Source: Rhipicephalus microplus (lineage: Eukaryota; Arthropoda; Arachnida; Ixodida; Ixodidae). From it: DNA of 64,000 bases. The stretch covers positions 12,406,001 through 12,470,000 of the forward strand of contig NC_134704.1 in NCBI RefSeq assembly GCF_043290135.1. Reading direction: 5' to 3'. A model generated the notes under the pieces. That model was not told where the DNA came from, did not search any database, and worked only from the letters and a program-made list of their open reading frames with translations. The translations under genes were made by a program, and so were the position numbers. The stretch's first letter is position 1. Every line of letters starts with the position of its first letter. Shown here piece after piece: positions 11,791 through 25,280 of the stretch.

Positions 11791-13174
11791 TTGCCCTTTA
11801 AAAGCATTCTTAGCGAATACCGTTCATTCTGGAGTTGCGCCAACTTAAGTGTGACGATCGACCTCAAAAAAAAAAAAAAACATGGCAGCTTTGCAAAAGC
11901 CCCCCCCCCCCCCCCCCATGCTCAGACAATGTGCACAGCTGCCGGAAGCTCAACCTTTTCTACTCGGGATGGCTTCGACCGCTTTGTTTTCCTCTGATTG
12001 CTTAGCTGACGATGAGCTTACGCGGAAGCAGCCTGCTGGAAGCGTTTTCGTTTCGCCTTTCTTCCCCATTCGCTACTGACATCAGCGCGCTCATGCAACG
12101 GGGTCGTTAATGACAGGCACCACATAATTGACGACGTTGTGATGAGAGAAACCTGTCGATCTCTCGCTATCTCAATAGTCGAGGCATTAAGAGCGCACAA
12201 CCTTCTAGCAGTCACAGGAATTGCAAGCTGACGCACCGCACGAAGGCAAAAATTAAAGCGATTTCAGACCTTCACCTTCAGGAACAGAACGCGATAGCGT
12301 AATCGGGCCCTGTTCGTCTTCTCAGTCTCGCTTCGCTTCCCTCTGGACACGTCGACCCTGCTTCAAGGAAATTAATACATCTGCATCCAACAAGACCCTT
12401 TCAAGCTATTCTATAATTCCTACTGCAAATAGAGTTGCTGCTCGTTCAATACGCTATAACTCATCATTTTTCCAATCGGGTATGTACGCACTACGCGTGC
12501 GTGAATACACGCACTCACAGGTGCATCTTGACACTTCGTTGATGGTCTTGCTGCTGCTGATGGACTGCAGCAAGACCATAATTAGACATGAGAGTTTTGT
12601 CGTGAGTAGGCTTTTAAGCTACTCACTCGCTGCGCATTTCATATGTTTTTACGCTTAGTGAAATTCAGCGCATGCGCCTCTCACTGCATCGCATTCGTAC
12701 GTAAGTTGATTTTTTCCTATGCAGTTTCAAGCACTAACCGAGCCATCCGAGAGCTTCATCGAACTGTTAATAAAGACTGTGTTAAATTCCCGTTCCGTGT
12801 GATATCTGTTGCCAACGAGTTACAATGACGCACCATTCGATATCTTTTCACTCGATGGAATGCATAGCCTGTCTAGAGAAGCGCCGAGTCAATAAATTTC
12901 TCAACTGTCTACTTCATTCTACTCAACTAAAGGATGTATACGAGCGATTAAAGTTTCAGCCAGAATTGTATTTGTTTTGGTGAGGATTTATTGTTATGGG
13001 TGTTCTAGAGTAGAACTGTAAAAGTTCGTTACTCTATGTATTCGCTCTAGAGATGGCCAATGCTTTATTCTTGTGTGTTCATTATTGTGTCGTGATACGA
13101 GAAGAATTAAAATATTTCTTCTTTGTATGTGCTTAGCGGCCATCGTGCTAATGTTGACTAAATGCCATAAAATT
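11791..13174. other. Non-coding DNA with homopolymers and a hairpin
   Basis: Contains poly-A (11865-11880), poly-C (11900-11917) and a perfect 13 bp stem with a 12-nt loop (arms 12542-12554 and 12567-12579). Open frames here are short and domainless. Confidence 0.45.
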
Positions 13175-13177
13175 AAG

Positions 13178-13345
13178 AAAAAAGCACTGGCATGGTCATG
13201 TGGTAAAACACTCGCTTTCGAAGCAGGAGGCTCGAATTCAATCTCCACTGGCAATAAACTTTTTATTATTGTTTTTATTTACATATATCTCAATTTCTTG
13301 CTCACGGATAACACTGCTCTTTTGCTCACAATGAACGACGTCCGT
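13178..13345 (+). mobile_element. tRNA-derived SINE, family C
   Basis: The head tggcatggtcatgtggtaaa acts as the A-box region and gaggctcgaattcaatct as a degenerate B box, about 35 bp apart. The 3' body is ttttattattgtttttattt and then tcaatttcttgctcacggat. A more diverged copy of the same type lies at 44945-45125. The spacing is tRNA-like but the acceptor arms do not pair, so this is not a tRNA gene. Confidence 0.65.
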
Positions 13346-14111
13346 GCCAACACCAGAACTTCAGCGAAACGAGCTCTTTGACTCTATTGACTATAAATTT
13401 TGAACGTGCTACGGTGCTTGAGAAGATTTGCTGCCAATTCTTATTAAATTATGTGATTTTATATTGCTATTCTTGATGAGGTTGCTCTCATTCATGCTAG
13501 GTCGAAAATCTTGCCGCATATAGCTGAATCAAATTTTGGTAATTTTGCTTCATACCAAGATCTACAGCAGGCACGCTTCAATAATTAAATACTTATTTAA
13601 TTATTCTTCCTATCTTTTCTTTATTAGCCTCAATAACTACTCATCAATCTTATTTTAGTACGTCCGAAGGCATACCTGTTCACCCTTTCGTAGGAGGTAC
13701 CAGTCCCCTTTATCGATTGCGTCCTCGCGAGAACACATTTAGAAGATATAACTTTCTGAACTGTACTCGCGAAGACAATTGGTGATACTCGGCGTGATAA
13801 AAAGGCAACTGTAATAACGGTAGCAAATATATAGTAGCACTTTCGATAACGTTTTGGAACATAAACTGTGACCTAAAAAAACTAATATAATGCTAACTCA
13901 ACCCCCCACTTCCCCCCACTTGACAAAAATATCACTCCGCACCCCCTCTTTTTAAGTCTTAATTCGTGTTGATCATTATTCTAGACATCATGTTTAATTC
14001 AAAAAGAATGTATTGTAATCATTATTAGAAAAATGTTTAAAGTAATGGTGCGTTTGAAACACAGGTATCAACTATTCATTATTTTACACCCTTAATCGTG
14101 CAATAATAATT
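13346..14111. other. AT-rich non-coding DNA
   Basis: No gene or repeat recognised. A C-rich patch (ccccccacttccccccactt, near 13902-13921) is the only compositional oddity. Confidence 0.45.
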
Positions 14112-14225
14112 TATTTCATCTCCCCATCCCCCTCCCATGCGCAGGGTAGCAAACCGGCTGCCTATAGGCTGGTTAACCTCCCTGCCGTTCTTTTCTTCCT
14201 ATTTTTCTTCCTTACTTGATTGGTA
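14112..14225 (+). repeat. GA-linked repeat family copy
   Basis: The order ccccatccccctcccatgcg, cagggtagcaaaccggctgc, ctggttaacctccctgccgt, then a T/C-rich tail is the clearest plus-strand member of the family also seen at 5.1, 28.9 and 37.8 kb. It probably represents a retroelement 3' end. Confidence 0.65.
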
Positions 14226-14399
14226 AAGCGGTAGTGTTAGATCCTTCACTCAGCTTCACCGGGCTTTGAGTATGTTGATAGCTTGAAAAATTTATGATTG
14301 TGTGGAAATATCCACGAAACCTATCAGGATTTTTTCATGTTACGGCTGAATAGTGGCCTAGTCATCCTGTAACGCCTCGTAGGTAGACAAGATCGAAGG

Positions 14400-15610
14400 A
14401 ATGGGGGCCCAGTGAGCCGTACGAAATCTCGGCCAAAGTCCACGAGGCACGCCGAAATGCCGCATCCTCACGCACCACTGTCAAGTGCACAGAACGACGA
14501 TGCGTCACGCACCCACTGCGGACAAAAGGGACCAAGCCGCCCGCTCATTCTCATCGGCTGTACGAACGTGCCACCGACATGCGATGCACTTTGTGTACAC
14601 GTCACACGGGCACGTAAACACAGCGCGCGTCTTCATTATGCCACTACCATGATTTGAATTTGTATTCTTTGCGATGTGGGTGACAGCAGCGCCCAAGAGG
14701 CCACTGTCCGCTCTTTCCATTCACAGCGTCGTGCATTCTGACAGCGAGGCTTTTACGCGTGGCCCACCGCCGCGAACGGCCCGTGGTCTCCGGTTTGTCG
14801 AAGTCATGGCGACATAATTGCGAAGTCCTCTCCACTGCAGAACTGCATTTCCCGTCAATATATGGGCGCTGGCTTGCGCCATGCGCCGTAGAAAGAAAAT
14901 TAAGATTCATTGCCGCGTGGCTTCAGCCAGCCGCTGACGAACTGCACTGTTCAATCTGCCGTTACAGCTACGTCCCTGGCGTGCTTCTGTGGCAAGCTGC
15001 ACGCGGAGTCTGGTGAAGGGGCTTTGCTGTGACTTTGTGCGCAGCTTAGCTCGCCACTGGTTGCGTCAGGTGCGTCGGGCCCGACACCCCGCCACACCGC
15101 GAATGATTTCTTTTTCCAAGCGGACGTCCCCCTCGCGTTCAGCACTCGCGATAGTGGCGGAGGATTACCGGAGTTTCCCTCCCTTGCGCGAAGAAAGTTC
15201 GACACGGCCTGGAGTTGGAACAGACCGATTGCACTGGCTGCAACTGCTCTTTGAAGGAGCGCGGCTCTCTGACACACTTGTCTTTCACTCGGTGTAGTTG
15301 TATACAATGCCCGCCTATAGCTGTGCGGCTGTTCCAATCCCTGGCGCCTTTTGGGAGTGAGTTGGAAATGCGGGAAGGTGGCTCTCACACGCTGCGCCGT
15401 TGCGACAGGAGCAATCTCAGTTGTCGAGCCGAAGACCTTCGAGGTTTGTTTCGTTTTGTTTTTCTGTCCCCGCTGATTCCTGCACAGTGTGTGCCTTCTG
15501 GTGTGCCCGTCGTGTTGCTTTCACTTGCCGGGGCGCCCGGTATTGCTTTGCCAATAGGATTAGGACTAACGGTGGGCGGTAAGAACAACAAGAACATAGG
15601 ATGAGTTTGT
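14400..15610. other. GC-rich island with overlapping open frames
   Basis: G+C and CpG content rise sharply, and frames of 80-145 codons are open on both strands (for example 15215-15604 plus and 14951-15388 minus). None has a recognisable domain and they overlap each other. A donor-like GCG|GTAAGA lies at 15579-15584 on the plus strand. A promoter or 5' exon is possible but I cannot show it. Confidence 0.3.
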
Positions 15611-15662
15611 ATTACAGTCGAGGGGTGGCTTTCAAGGCTGCGATTTGATCACACGCATGCCG

Positions 15663-15663
<1 letters not shown>

Positions 15664-15755
<92 letters not shown>
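15664..15755. repeat. (AT)n microsatellite, 92 bp
   Basis: A pure AT run directly abuts the left terminal repeat of the Penelope-like element. A matching run abuts its right end (16950-17067). Confidence 0.98.
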
Positions 15756-15758
<3 letters not shown>

Positions 15759-15798
15759 AAGTAGATCCTCCGTGAGCGGTCACAACGTGGTTTATTTC

Positions 15799-15830
15799 GA
15801 CGTTTCGGCCTAGAGTCTGGCCTTCATCAG
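15799..15830 (-). ncRNA. Hammerhead ribozyme-like core, left copy
   Basis: On the minus strand the conserved boxes read CTGATGA (15824-15830), a GGCC/GGCC stem II with an AGACTCTA loop, then GAAACGTC (15799-15806). ACGT is self-complementary, so stem III could form between two RNAs, with cleavage expected after the C of GTC. It is in the same sense as the GIY-YIG frame and downstream of it. One extra base (A) lies between CTGATGA and stem II, and the inferred stem I has an internal loop, so activity is uncertain. Hammerheads of this minimal type are described in Penelope-like elements. Confidence 0.6.
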
Positions 15831-16447
15831 GATTAAAAGTAGTTTGTTGGTGCTGAGCTTTATACAATCTCAAATCAGAGGGAAAGAAAAGAGAAAAAAC
15901 ACAGAAAAAAAAGAAAAAAGAAAAAAAGAGAAAAAGAATATAAGTTGAACTCCCCTCGGGCGCCCCCCCCCCCCTTCCACTCTTCCTTCCACTTCCCCCT
16001 TCATCTGTCTCCCCTTTCTCCCCTTCACCTTTCTGATGTCAGCGGTCTTGTGTATGCTTCCTTTCACTAACGCATTCTTCCCGACCATACGGCACCTCCT
16101 GGCACTGGCGGTTCGGTGTAGGGCGAAAAAGAGCTTTTTTAGGAAGTTCTAAGCCTTTAACTACTCGGAGCCCCATAAACATTTCGTCGTAGAAGGAGGG
16201 GGCTGCGTAGTGCGGCAGAGGCTGGTAAGCGGGCGCAATGCGAATTCCTTGCCCGCTTCTGGATTACGCGTGCAGTGGGGGCCTCCCGGCTGTGCACAGG
16301 GTTGCTGTTGGTCGTGTCATGCATGGCACAATTGATTGGGTAGTAAAATAAAACAGAAAACAGACGACAGCTGCACCTAGGAAGAGTAGATACACTTGGA
16401 ATTGTTTTGAGTTGTCCAGTGCCCTTCGCAGCTGCAGTGCCGTGAAC

Positions 16448-16753
16448 TCAGTTACTATTTTCATTATTGCCGTTATTGCTTTCCAATGCTTTAATTGCTG
16501 CAAGTGTACCAGGATTCTCATTTATTCCTCTATCGAGGTTGTTAAATCGGTGGATAAGGTATGACTCTCGTTGTTCACGTTCTCGATTTGATTTAAATCC
16601 CGTCTCTAAGAGCGTTACTGATAGTTTTTCGAATGCATGGTCGGGAAGATTGAGATGTTTTGATAGAGGTAGACTTGGGGCTGATTTCGCATGGGCTCTG
16701 TGATTATTGAAGCGAATCCTAAATGGTGTTTCTGTTTGTCCGATGTACTGCAT
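16448..16753 (-). pseudogene. GIY-YIG endonuclease domain of a Penelope-like element (fragment)
   Basis: The 101-residue frame starts [18 protein letters not shown]. It carries the YIGQT motif (residues 3-7), the downstream arginine of the FRIRF segment, and a later REREQRESYLIHRFN block with GINENPG. That order matches the C-terminal endonuclease of Penelope-like elements, which nicks the target DNA for priming. Just upstream in the same frame the sequence gives a Cys-rich YCMP..CGMQYIG stretch broken by a stop, then runs into the right terminal repeat, so no reverse transcriptase is attached. The ATG used here is internal to the domain and is not a natural start. The copy is dead as a gene. 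The domain call is secure; activity is not expected. Confidence 0.85.
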
Positions 16754-16776
16754 GCCACATCACGGCATGCAGTACA
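16744..16776. repeat. Perfect 13 bp palindrome at the endonuclease/terminal-repeat junction
   Basis: Arms tgtactgcatgcc (16744-16756) and ggcatgcagtaca (16764-16776) are exact reverse complements around a 7-nt loop. It sits exactly where the coding remnant meets the right inverted repeat, so it probably records the fold-back or template-switch event that made the structure. Confidence 0.9.
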
Positions 16777-16872
16777 TTTTTTTCTTCTTTTTTTTTCTGT
16801 CTTTTTCCTCTTTCCTATCCCTCTGATTTGAGATTGTATAAAGCTGAGCACCAACAAACTGTACCTTTAATT

Positions 16873-16906
16873 CTGATGATGGCCAGACTCTATAGGCCGA
16901 AACGTC
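16873..16906 (+). ncRNA. Hammerhead ribozyme-like core, right copy
   Basis: On the plus strand CTGATGA (16873-16879) is followed by a GGCC (16881-16884)/GGCC (16895-16898) stem II and GAAACGTC (16899-16906). It is the inverted partner of the core at 15799-15830 and opposite in sense to the GIY-YIG frame. One unpaired base (T16880) separates the box from stem II, where the left copy has A. Confidence 0.6.
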
Positions 16907-16946
16907 GAAATAAACCACGTTGTGACCGCTCACGGAGGATCTACTG

Positions 16947-18125
<1,179 letters not shown>

Positions 18126-18280
18126 CATTTTCGATGGGGGCGGAAATGCTGTAGGCCCGTGCGCTCAGCTTTGGTAGCACGTCAAAGAACCCCAGGTGGT
18201 CGAAATTTCCGGAGTCCTCCCCTACGGCGTCTCTCATAATCATATGGTGGTTTTGGGACGTTAAACCCCACATATCAATC
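18126..18280 (+). mobile_element. SINE family A, 5'-truncated, with decayed target duplication
   Basis: The copy starts in the body (gatgggggcggaaatgctgt) and runs through caaagaaccccaggtggtcg, atttccggagtcctccccta and the standard ttttgggacgttaaacccca-type end. The flanks aagaaagaactgaag (18111-18125) and aagagcgaactggag (18281-18295) match at 12 of 15 bases, consistent with an old target duplication. Confidence 0.85.
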
Positions 18281-18295
18281 AAGAGCGAACTGGAG

Positions 18296-20230
18296 GCGAA
18301 ATGCCAGCGCCTGGAGTTATAGACACACTGCACTCGGAGGAGTTGAGGAGCATTAAAAAGGGGACCATACAACAGGACATAGATAATCTCGAAACAAATA
18401 AGACAATCACAAGAAAACATCTCTGTCTAATATGCTTACCTTTAACAACAGAAAAGGGCGTTTTCGTCAGCTAAATTTCTAAGCCTATGACCATCTAGGA
18501 CTTCTACAACCACGTGAAAAGGCTCAGACGTCATCAAGCAGGGATGGCAACTGCGTCTTTATTTTTCATTCCAACTAAACAAAAACAATAAGATAATACC
18601 TAATTAACTAAAAATAGCAAGAACTAGAAACAGTACAAAAGAGCAAACAAACACAATGGAAACGCGGGTGAGTCGGTTTTCCGCAGTTCGTACAAATTTC
18701 CCTTAGGGTGCAACTCGCTTTGATCTTTATCCCTCAAGTTCTTCTCCGAAAGGAAAAGTATGGATTCTGGTAAACGCTACGCGAAATGGAAAAGTTGAAA
18801 CGTTTTGTGAAATAAGCGAGAGCGCCACCTTATCGATGAGTTGCAGCTCAGAATTTTACGCAGACGGAATCAATTTCATGGCACTTATCGAATTAGAAAG
18901 CTTAAGAGTTTCATGCAAAACATATCCACCATGCTTTCCTTGTGTCTTCTATGCCCAAAGGCTTGAAAGCAGGTGATTACAGCTTTAAAAAAGTCTTTGA
19001 ACCTTGTTAAGTTTGCGATGCGATGAGTTTTGGGATACAATCACTTTCAAGGTGTGTCACGTGGCTTCACACTGAACGCGCTCGTGTCTGTTGGTGCCAG
19101 TGGGTCAACAGTATTCAATGTCTTCGCACAATCCTAAAAGTGCTGTCGCAAGTGGGCATTGACACTTCCGGTAAGAGGCCGCATGAACTCTCATTAAAAT
19201 GACTAAGTCCCCGCCATGATGCTACGTCAACAGTCTCAGCGTCATTCACGCTCATATAGTTGATTTACGTTGGCATTTTCTCATTAACTTGTTTAACAAT
19301 TGAAGCATTTCGCTTGGTTTTTGAACTTGCTATAAATGCACCATGACATGTCGGGATAAGATTATTGCTGATTGACAAGACCACCCGTCCACAATTTCAC
19401 ACAGCTAACACTAGACCATAGGAGCTATCTGCATGACTGCGTCCCGATGAGAGCGAAATGATGCACGAACTCCTGGGCACCAAATTCGAATGTGTGATGA
19501 TTTACAATTATCCGGACTAACCCGCTGCGTCTTGCTGCATATTGGTATTGGGGTTCTGCTGCTTCCCTGTGTCAAGTTTGTACCTTCCAGCATGCATGAC
19601 TCATTTTTCGAATTCCAACAGCAGTACTTTTTTCACGAAATTGTGTAGTTTTGCACGTAGGTGTTGTCAACAGCTTGGCCCGTCACGGATGGAAGCTGCA
19701 ATCCATGGCGTTCCCGCTTCTATGTGCAATCTTCGTGGGCAGATTCGATGGGCCTATAAAAGCATGGGTCCCACGGGCTCATGGGAGCTGCAAATCACGG
19801 CATTTAAGCTGCCTTAGCACTCCCATGCAATTCCAGCCAGCATGGGGATGACGTTTAGTACACGGCTTTGTCTGCAACTTCCTCCTTTCGGCTCCTTTTG
19901 GCTTCATGTGACCTGCATCCGCTTTTTCCCAAGATCAAGTTCAGCAAATGTTCAGCTATTCCAATTCACCACCCGAACATTTGAGGCTCACCAATCCAAC
20001 TTGGCTCATGAAGTTCCCAAAGATCCAGTTCTTCATCCAACACAAGCGCCAAAACACAACAGAACACTAAGCCACAAGTGTGCGCAAAGCGGCAAGCACA
20101 AAGAAGCAGACCCACGCACTATACACCCATCGTTTCCATGCATGGTGGCTGAGCTATCGCAGTGACAGAGTTCTATCCATCTCATATAGTTACGAAACTC
20201 TAAGGTTACAATAGTATAATAATCGTTGGC
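18296..20230. other. Non-coding DNA
   Basis: About 1.9 kb with no recognisable gene. Overlapping plus-strand frames at 19542-20165 are domainless. Confidence 0.4.
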
Positions 20231-20455
20231 TTCCAACATCCCAAAACCACCATATTATTATGAAGAGTGAAGTAGCGTGGGACGATGGAAGAACTTCCAC
20301 CACCCGGTGATCTTTACCTTAAGCCCAAATATAAGCACACGGGTGTTCTGTGTATTTCACCGCCATCAAAATAGAGCTGCTGGGGCCGGGAATCAAACAC
20401 TCGCCTTTGATATTAGAAGTGCGGCGCATTGCGTATACTAAGCGGCAACGGCAGA
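20231..20455 (-). mobile_element. Old SINE, family A/B-related
   Basis: On the plus strand the 3' end comes first (catcccaaaaccaccatatt), then cacccggtgatctttacctt and ataagcacacgggtgt, then caccgccatcaaaa. The tRNA-like head, read in reverse, is ccgggaatcaaacactcgcc followed by actaagcggc. The order matches the SINE families in this window, but divergence is high. Confidence 0.6.
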
Positions 20456-21212
20456 CAGCTTTTCACATCAATTTCTTCTCAAAGAAGGTGTATTGATCAA
20501 TTTCATGCATTACACAAGTGAGCATTTTCGTTGTCTTCGTATCCTGCACTTTTCTATTTCTTTCGTACGTGTTTAGAAATAAGGACGTACGAAGTCTGTC
20601 ATACCGTCCTTTCGAAAGCGTAATAAAGCGCTGGATCATTCGCAGTGGCAGTTGTCAGGCTGAGTTATTTACCTTCTGTTCTATACTATTGCCCTGTAGA
20701 TCCTATGAGCACTCGAGGTCACTTTCGCCGCCGCCGTAGCTGTCGACGTCGTCTTCTGTATGATTTACAAACGGATAACATCACCCGCGCGTCGCATATC
20801 AGGTGTGTGCGAGTGAAATCGTGCGAGGGCTCCAACAGATGTGAACCTTTTCATCACGCGAACGCGCATGAAGGAACTCCTGAGGAGAAACTTTGTTTCT
20901 CCAGAAACAGAACTTTGATCAAATGGACATCGTTGCGCGCATGTCGTCTTGACAGAGATCGGCAGATGGCTCGTGCCTCGGACCGTACTGCGCCAACACC
21001 ACTTACATTGTGTTCAAGCGATAGTTACACGAAGGTCACTTCGCTGGCTGGAAGAGCCATGTTTCCTTAGGCCACCGTTTTGTGTAGTTTGCTGAATACA
21101 GTTAGCTAAATCACTTAGCTGCTAAAGCCTTACTTTGTATAACCTTACAGTTTGATGCTACCGCATGCATTGCTTCACTCTCACGGTGAAAATGTGAGCT
21201 TTGATGTGTACA
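20456..21212. other. Non-coding DNA
   Basis: No gene recognised. A 141-codon plus-strand frame (20645-21070) is Arg/Ser-rich with no domain and I treat it as chance. Confidence 0.4.
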
Positions 21213-21354
<142 letters not shown>

Positions 21355-21399
21355 GTGATCTTTACATTTCGGTTTGCGTATGCAAGCAAAGCACATTCC

Positions 21400-22110
21400 T
21401 CACGCCTCCTCCTCAACAGAACTTTCCAGTACTGAACTTTCACTTATACATCTTTTCCTAAACTTTATTTTGGTGATTTCGGAAAAATATTGAAGATCAA
21501 CCGTTGGACCAAGTGCTGTGCTAAGAATAAATATGGCTAATAGTAGCATATGGTGCGTCCCAGATGAGATGCCGGTACTTGCAGTGCGCCTGCTGGCTGT
21601 GAGCCGGCTGACGGGTGACTCAGCATCGGTCGGCCGCAGCCAGTCAGAAGCGTCGGCGGACAAAAACTGAGCGGTGGAAGTCGTCGTTGCCGCCGCGCGT
21701 CGAGCTGCCATTAACCCAGATTGAGCCATTAGTGTGTGGCCCACAGCATACGTGAGCCCCCACAGCCTCCTCTCCCATACCGCTTTCCTCTATCGACGTC
21801 TCTCTCTTTTCGTTATCCTGGTTAGTTGTCGTTTCCTCAGAATGCGTTGCCTCGCTTCTCCTTCGCTTTCTCTTCTTGTTTGTCGTCTTTGATCGTTTGC
21901 CAGCTTTTGAAGAGCTCGTTTTGTGTGTGTGGTATAGGTGGACGTCGTCCCGTTTTCTGCCGTTTTCTGGAAGCACTTGGTCGCTGTCGCGGCACAAGGG
22001 CGCGTGTGTCTGTGTTCTTACAACAGGGGTAAGTGGTAGCGAAGGGGAATGTGATACGGTCGGACCGGGTTCACTCGCTTTTTTTAGATCCCGCATCTTT
22101 TCGGAGGTTT
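21400..22110. other. GC-richer island, candidate 5' exon or coding remnant
   Basis: On the minus strand two overlapping frames look more protein-like than most of this window. One (21644-22096, 150 codons) has a basic SSSKAGKRSKTTNKKRKRRR segment followed by an acidic Ser/Thr/Glu stretch. The other (21400-21744) is Ala/Thr/Ser-rich with a hydrophobic LLLAIFILSTALG segment. On the plus strand the T/C-rich stretch ends in a strong donor, CAGGG|GTAAGT (GT at 22029), which would suit a 5' untranslated exon. I cannot tell which strand is real and recognise no family. Confidence 0.25.
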
Positions 22111-22576
22111 AAGTACCTGCGTATATTGACGCCCAGTCTATATCACATTCTCTGTGCAACGATTCTCTGCAGCAGCTTCGCAGCAAGAACAAAGCTAAAC
22201 GCCAACGTGTAAGGGGTGATATACGTTACCTGTCAAGACAAACTTTGTTCGCGAGATCGGTATTGCCATCCATTCTTTTGCACTGCGTCTTCTTATTGAA
22301 TCTTTTCGCTGTAGTCTTTCGATAGGAAAGAGTGCGAGTTCAGAAAAGACGTTCCGGAATGGTTGTTTGCCCTCGCCGCTAATCTTGAGTCAAGAGAGCT
22401 CCATCACGATGGAAGAAGAACCAGGAACGGCTAGCATTTTGTCGGCTGGTGAATGGTACTTTGTATAGAGTGCTCGGAACTTCAAGTAATTGAGACGAGT
22501 ACTCGCATCACTGTACTGCGCCTTATATAAAAGAAAGTAACCAGAAATAAATGTTAAAAAACTTAGTTAAGTGTCA

Positions 22577-22950
22577 CAGTCCCTACCATTCAGACCTTCG
22601 TTTGGTAGGCGCCATTCATTATCTGTGGGTAAATGCTTTTACCTTCAATATTATGCGCATTCACTAAGTGAACTAGATGGCCGCACTCATCACATACGAA
22701 GCATTTTAGAGCGAGGTTCAATCCGGTGTGCGGCGTGACCATTCTTCCTGCACATGCGCGTATCCTCCCTTTCTCTTTCCTCTCATACGCTTCTACCTTC
22801 TCTCACCTAGCAAAGCCAGCGCAGCCAGCGTCTGCTATTCTCGGCGACATAGTTTCATGCAATAATACCTAGAGGGGAATCTGGCGCTGGTGTCTACGCG
22901 GGCTACTTCAGCTGTGCTTGTCCCTACCAGTCCCTACCATTCAGTCCCTA
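22577..22950. repeat. 374 bp duplication, unit 1
   Basis: This unit runs from cagtccctaccattcagacc to the end of the short cagtccctaccatt-type junction repeats. It is followed immediately by a near-identical second unit with an exact offset of 374 bp. No frame is conserved between the units. Confidence 0.93.
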
Positions 22951-23295
22951 CAGTCCCTACCATTCAGACCTTCGTTTGGTAGGCGCCATTCATTATCTGT
23001 GGGTAAATGCTTTTACCTTCAATATTATGCGCATTCACTAAGTGAACTAGACGGCCGCACTCATCACATACGAAGCATTTTAGAGCGAGGTTCAATCCGG
23101 TGTGCGGCGTGACCATTCTTCCTGCACATGCGCGTATCCTCCCTTTCTCTCTCCTCTCATACGCTTCTACCCTCTCTCACCTAGCAAAGCCAGCGCAGCC
23201 AGCGTCTGCTATTCTCGGCGACACAGTTTCATACAATAATACCTAGAGGGGAATCGGGTGCTGGTGTCTACGCGGGCTACTTCAGCTGTGCTTGT
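22951..23295. repeat. 374 bp duplication, unit 2
   Basis: It repeats unit 1 up to gctgtgcttgt (23285-23295), then diverges. I see only a handful of substitutions (for example agatgg/agacgg, ctttcc/ctctcc, accttct/accctct, acatag/acacag, atgcaa/atacaa). The duplication is therefore young, or an assembly artefact. Confidence 0.93.
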
Positions 23296-25059
23296 ACTAC
23301 CATGACAATCATGCAAAGTAAAGGCTTCGGATTTCCTTCGGTTGGATCACGTTCTTGAGATTCGTAACGCTTGTTTGCCTTTTGTAAAACAAAGTGCTAT
23401 GAAGTTGCATCTATAATTGAAGCTCTCTTCATTCTTTTGTACGTAAATCTTATCGCAAAAAGCTTTTCGTGACTATGAGGCAGAAGTGAAACCTGGATAA
23501 ATTTAACCATCAAGGTATGATTGCTCTGCTATTGCATCACAAATTTTTATCAAGGTAAAATGACCTATTTTTTATAACACTTGAAAAAAACATTCTTAAT
23601 TTGCCCTCGAAATCACGCGATATGTATTTATGAAAATAACAATTAATTATTAAGGGAGAAGAACTTATCATGTCGTCTGCTGCCTTGCAAGGTGCGTCTT
23701 TCCAACTTCCAAGTGGTCTGCACCCAACGCACCTCTCGTTTTGTTGTGATGTCGAGACAGAGGATGATGACGGTGCGTCTGCTCAGCTTCGCCATTGTTT
23801 TTAAGTCGGTTTAAAGAAGCTTTGGCAAGATAAGTTTGCGAAAAAAACATGGGCTCGATTCAATAACCTGAACTGGCATGAGACACTACGTCTATGTGCA
23901 GTGGTGAGTGGACGAAGCTTAACTGTCGCTTAAACTGTCAAAAACAACCTGTAAGGCTCCAACGTCGCAGCAAATCAAGAAACCTAGTGGTCTTCAGCCA
24001 CTTTGAACAACAAAGGCGCTGCTTCAGTGCTTTGCACCCCACCCTGCTACACACGCTGCGTGAAGAACGAAACTCAAACTGTACAAAAAAATCTGTAGAC
24101 AAATCGCTAGCTAACGCAATCCAATCCGAAGCCTGTACTTTTCATTATTCCCATGGGATCATGCAGGTACACGATCGCAGCGCCAAATTACTCTCGATAT
24201 AACAGGTATTACGGTATGGAACTCCATGCTCGGCGAGAATTTTTCGGGGCATTGAACGGAAAGCTACCGGGCCGGAGCTTTTGCATGTGTAGCACTACGC
24301 GAAGTAGCCCGATTTAGCGCGCGTCTTTTAACGCAGTGGAAGAAGAACAAAACTTTATTTTGGGGGAAGGCGTAGAAAAGGGATACTGGGGCACACCAAC
24401 GAGCACAGCTTAGCGTTTGAGGTGCACGTAAAAATGTTGGACTTTCTCGCAAATTTCGAAATGCGATGTCACAACGAATAAATAAAACGAACTACGGATA
24501 TCTTATTGGTCTGAGCTGCGTCCTGTCTCAAATCACTCCACGTAGCAAATAGAGGATATTTTATATTTCACATTCCAGATACGGTTGGTACTTAAGAAAT
24601 AAATTCGCTGGCGGTAAGATGCACACGCTTCGGCTCTTGAGCCTTCGCTTCAATGCCAAGAAAATTTGTCGCCGAGTATAGCGAATTTCTTAGTTGAAAA
24701 AAAAAAACAACTGATTGCGCTGCACAACCGTTGACTGGCCACCCCGTCACTGGATCTTGATCTCCAAGGTAGTACCGGTGCTCGAGTGCGCTGTTGAACA
24801 CTAAAAACTCGCAGCATGCGCGATATGTAAACGTGGACTCTGGGTGTCTGTGTCCAATCGGAGTCTTCTGTCTCTCGTTGCTTATCAGCAGAAAATGACA
24901 TGTTCAAGTAGGAAACATCGCTGCGTATTGTGCGCCTCTGCCGTTTGCTCTTCTGCGGAATGCTGCTGTGAGCGCCAGCGTCGACGCAGCCGCCAGTGTG
25001 AGCATTAGCGCCCGCTGCTTGACATCGACACATGGTTCTCTTTAGTAGGAGATGGTGTG
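23296..25059. other. Non-coding DNA
   Basis: No gene recognised. Small frames of 60-127 codons on both strands lack domains. Confidence 0.4.

Positions 25060-25280
<221 letters not shown>

Noticed and set aside
12542..12579. A microRNA precursor (perfect 13 bp stem)
   Set aside because: The stem is too short for a typical pre-miRNA and flanking arms do not extend the pairing.
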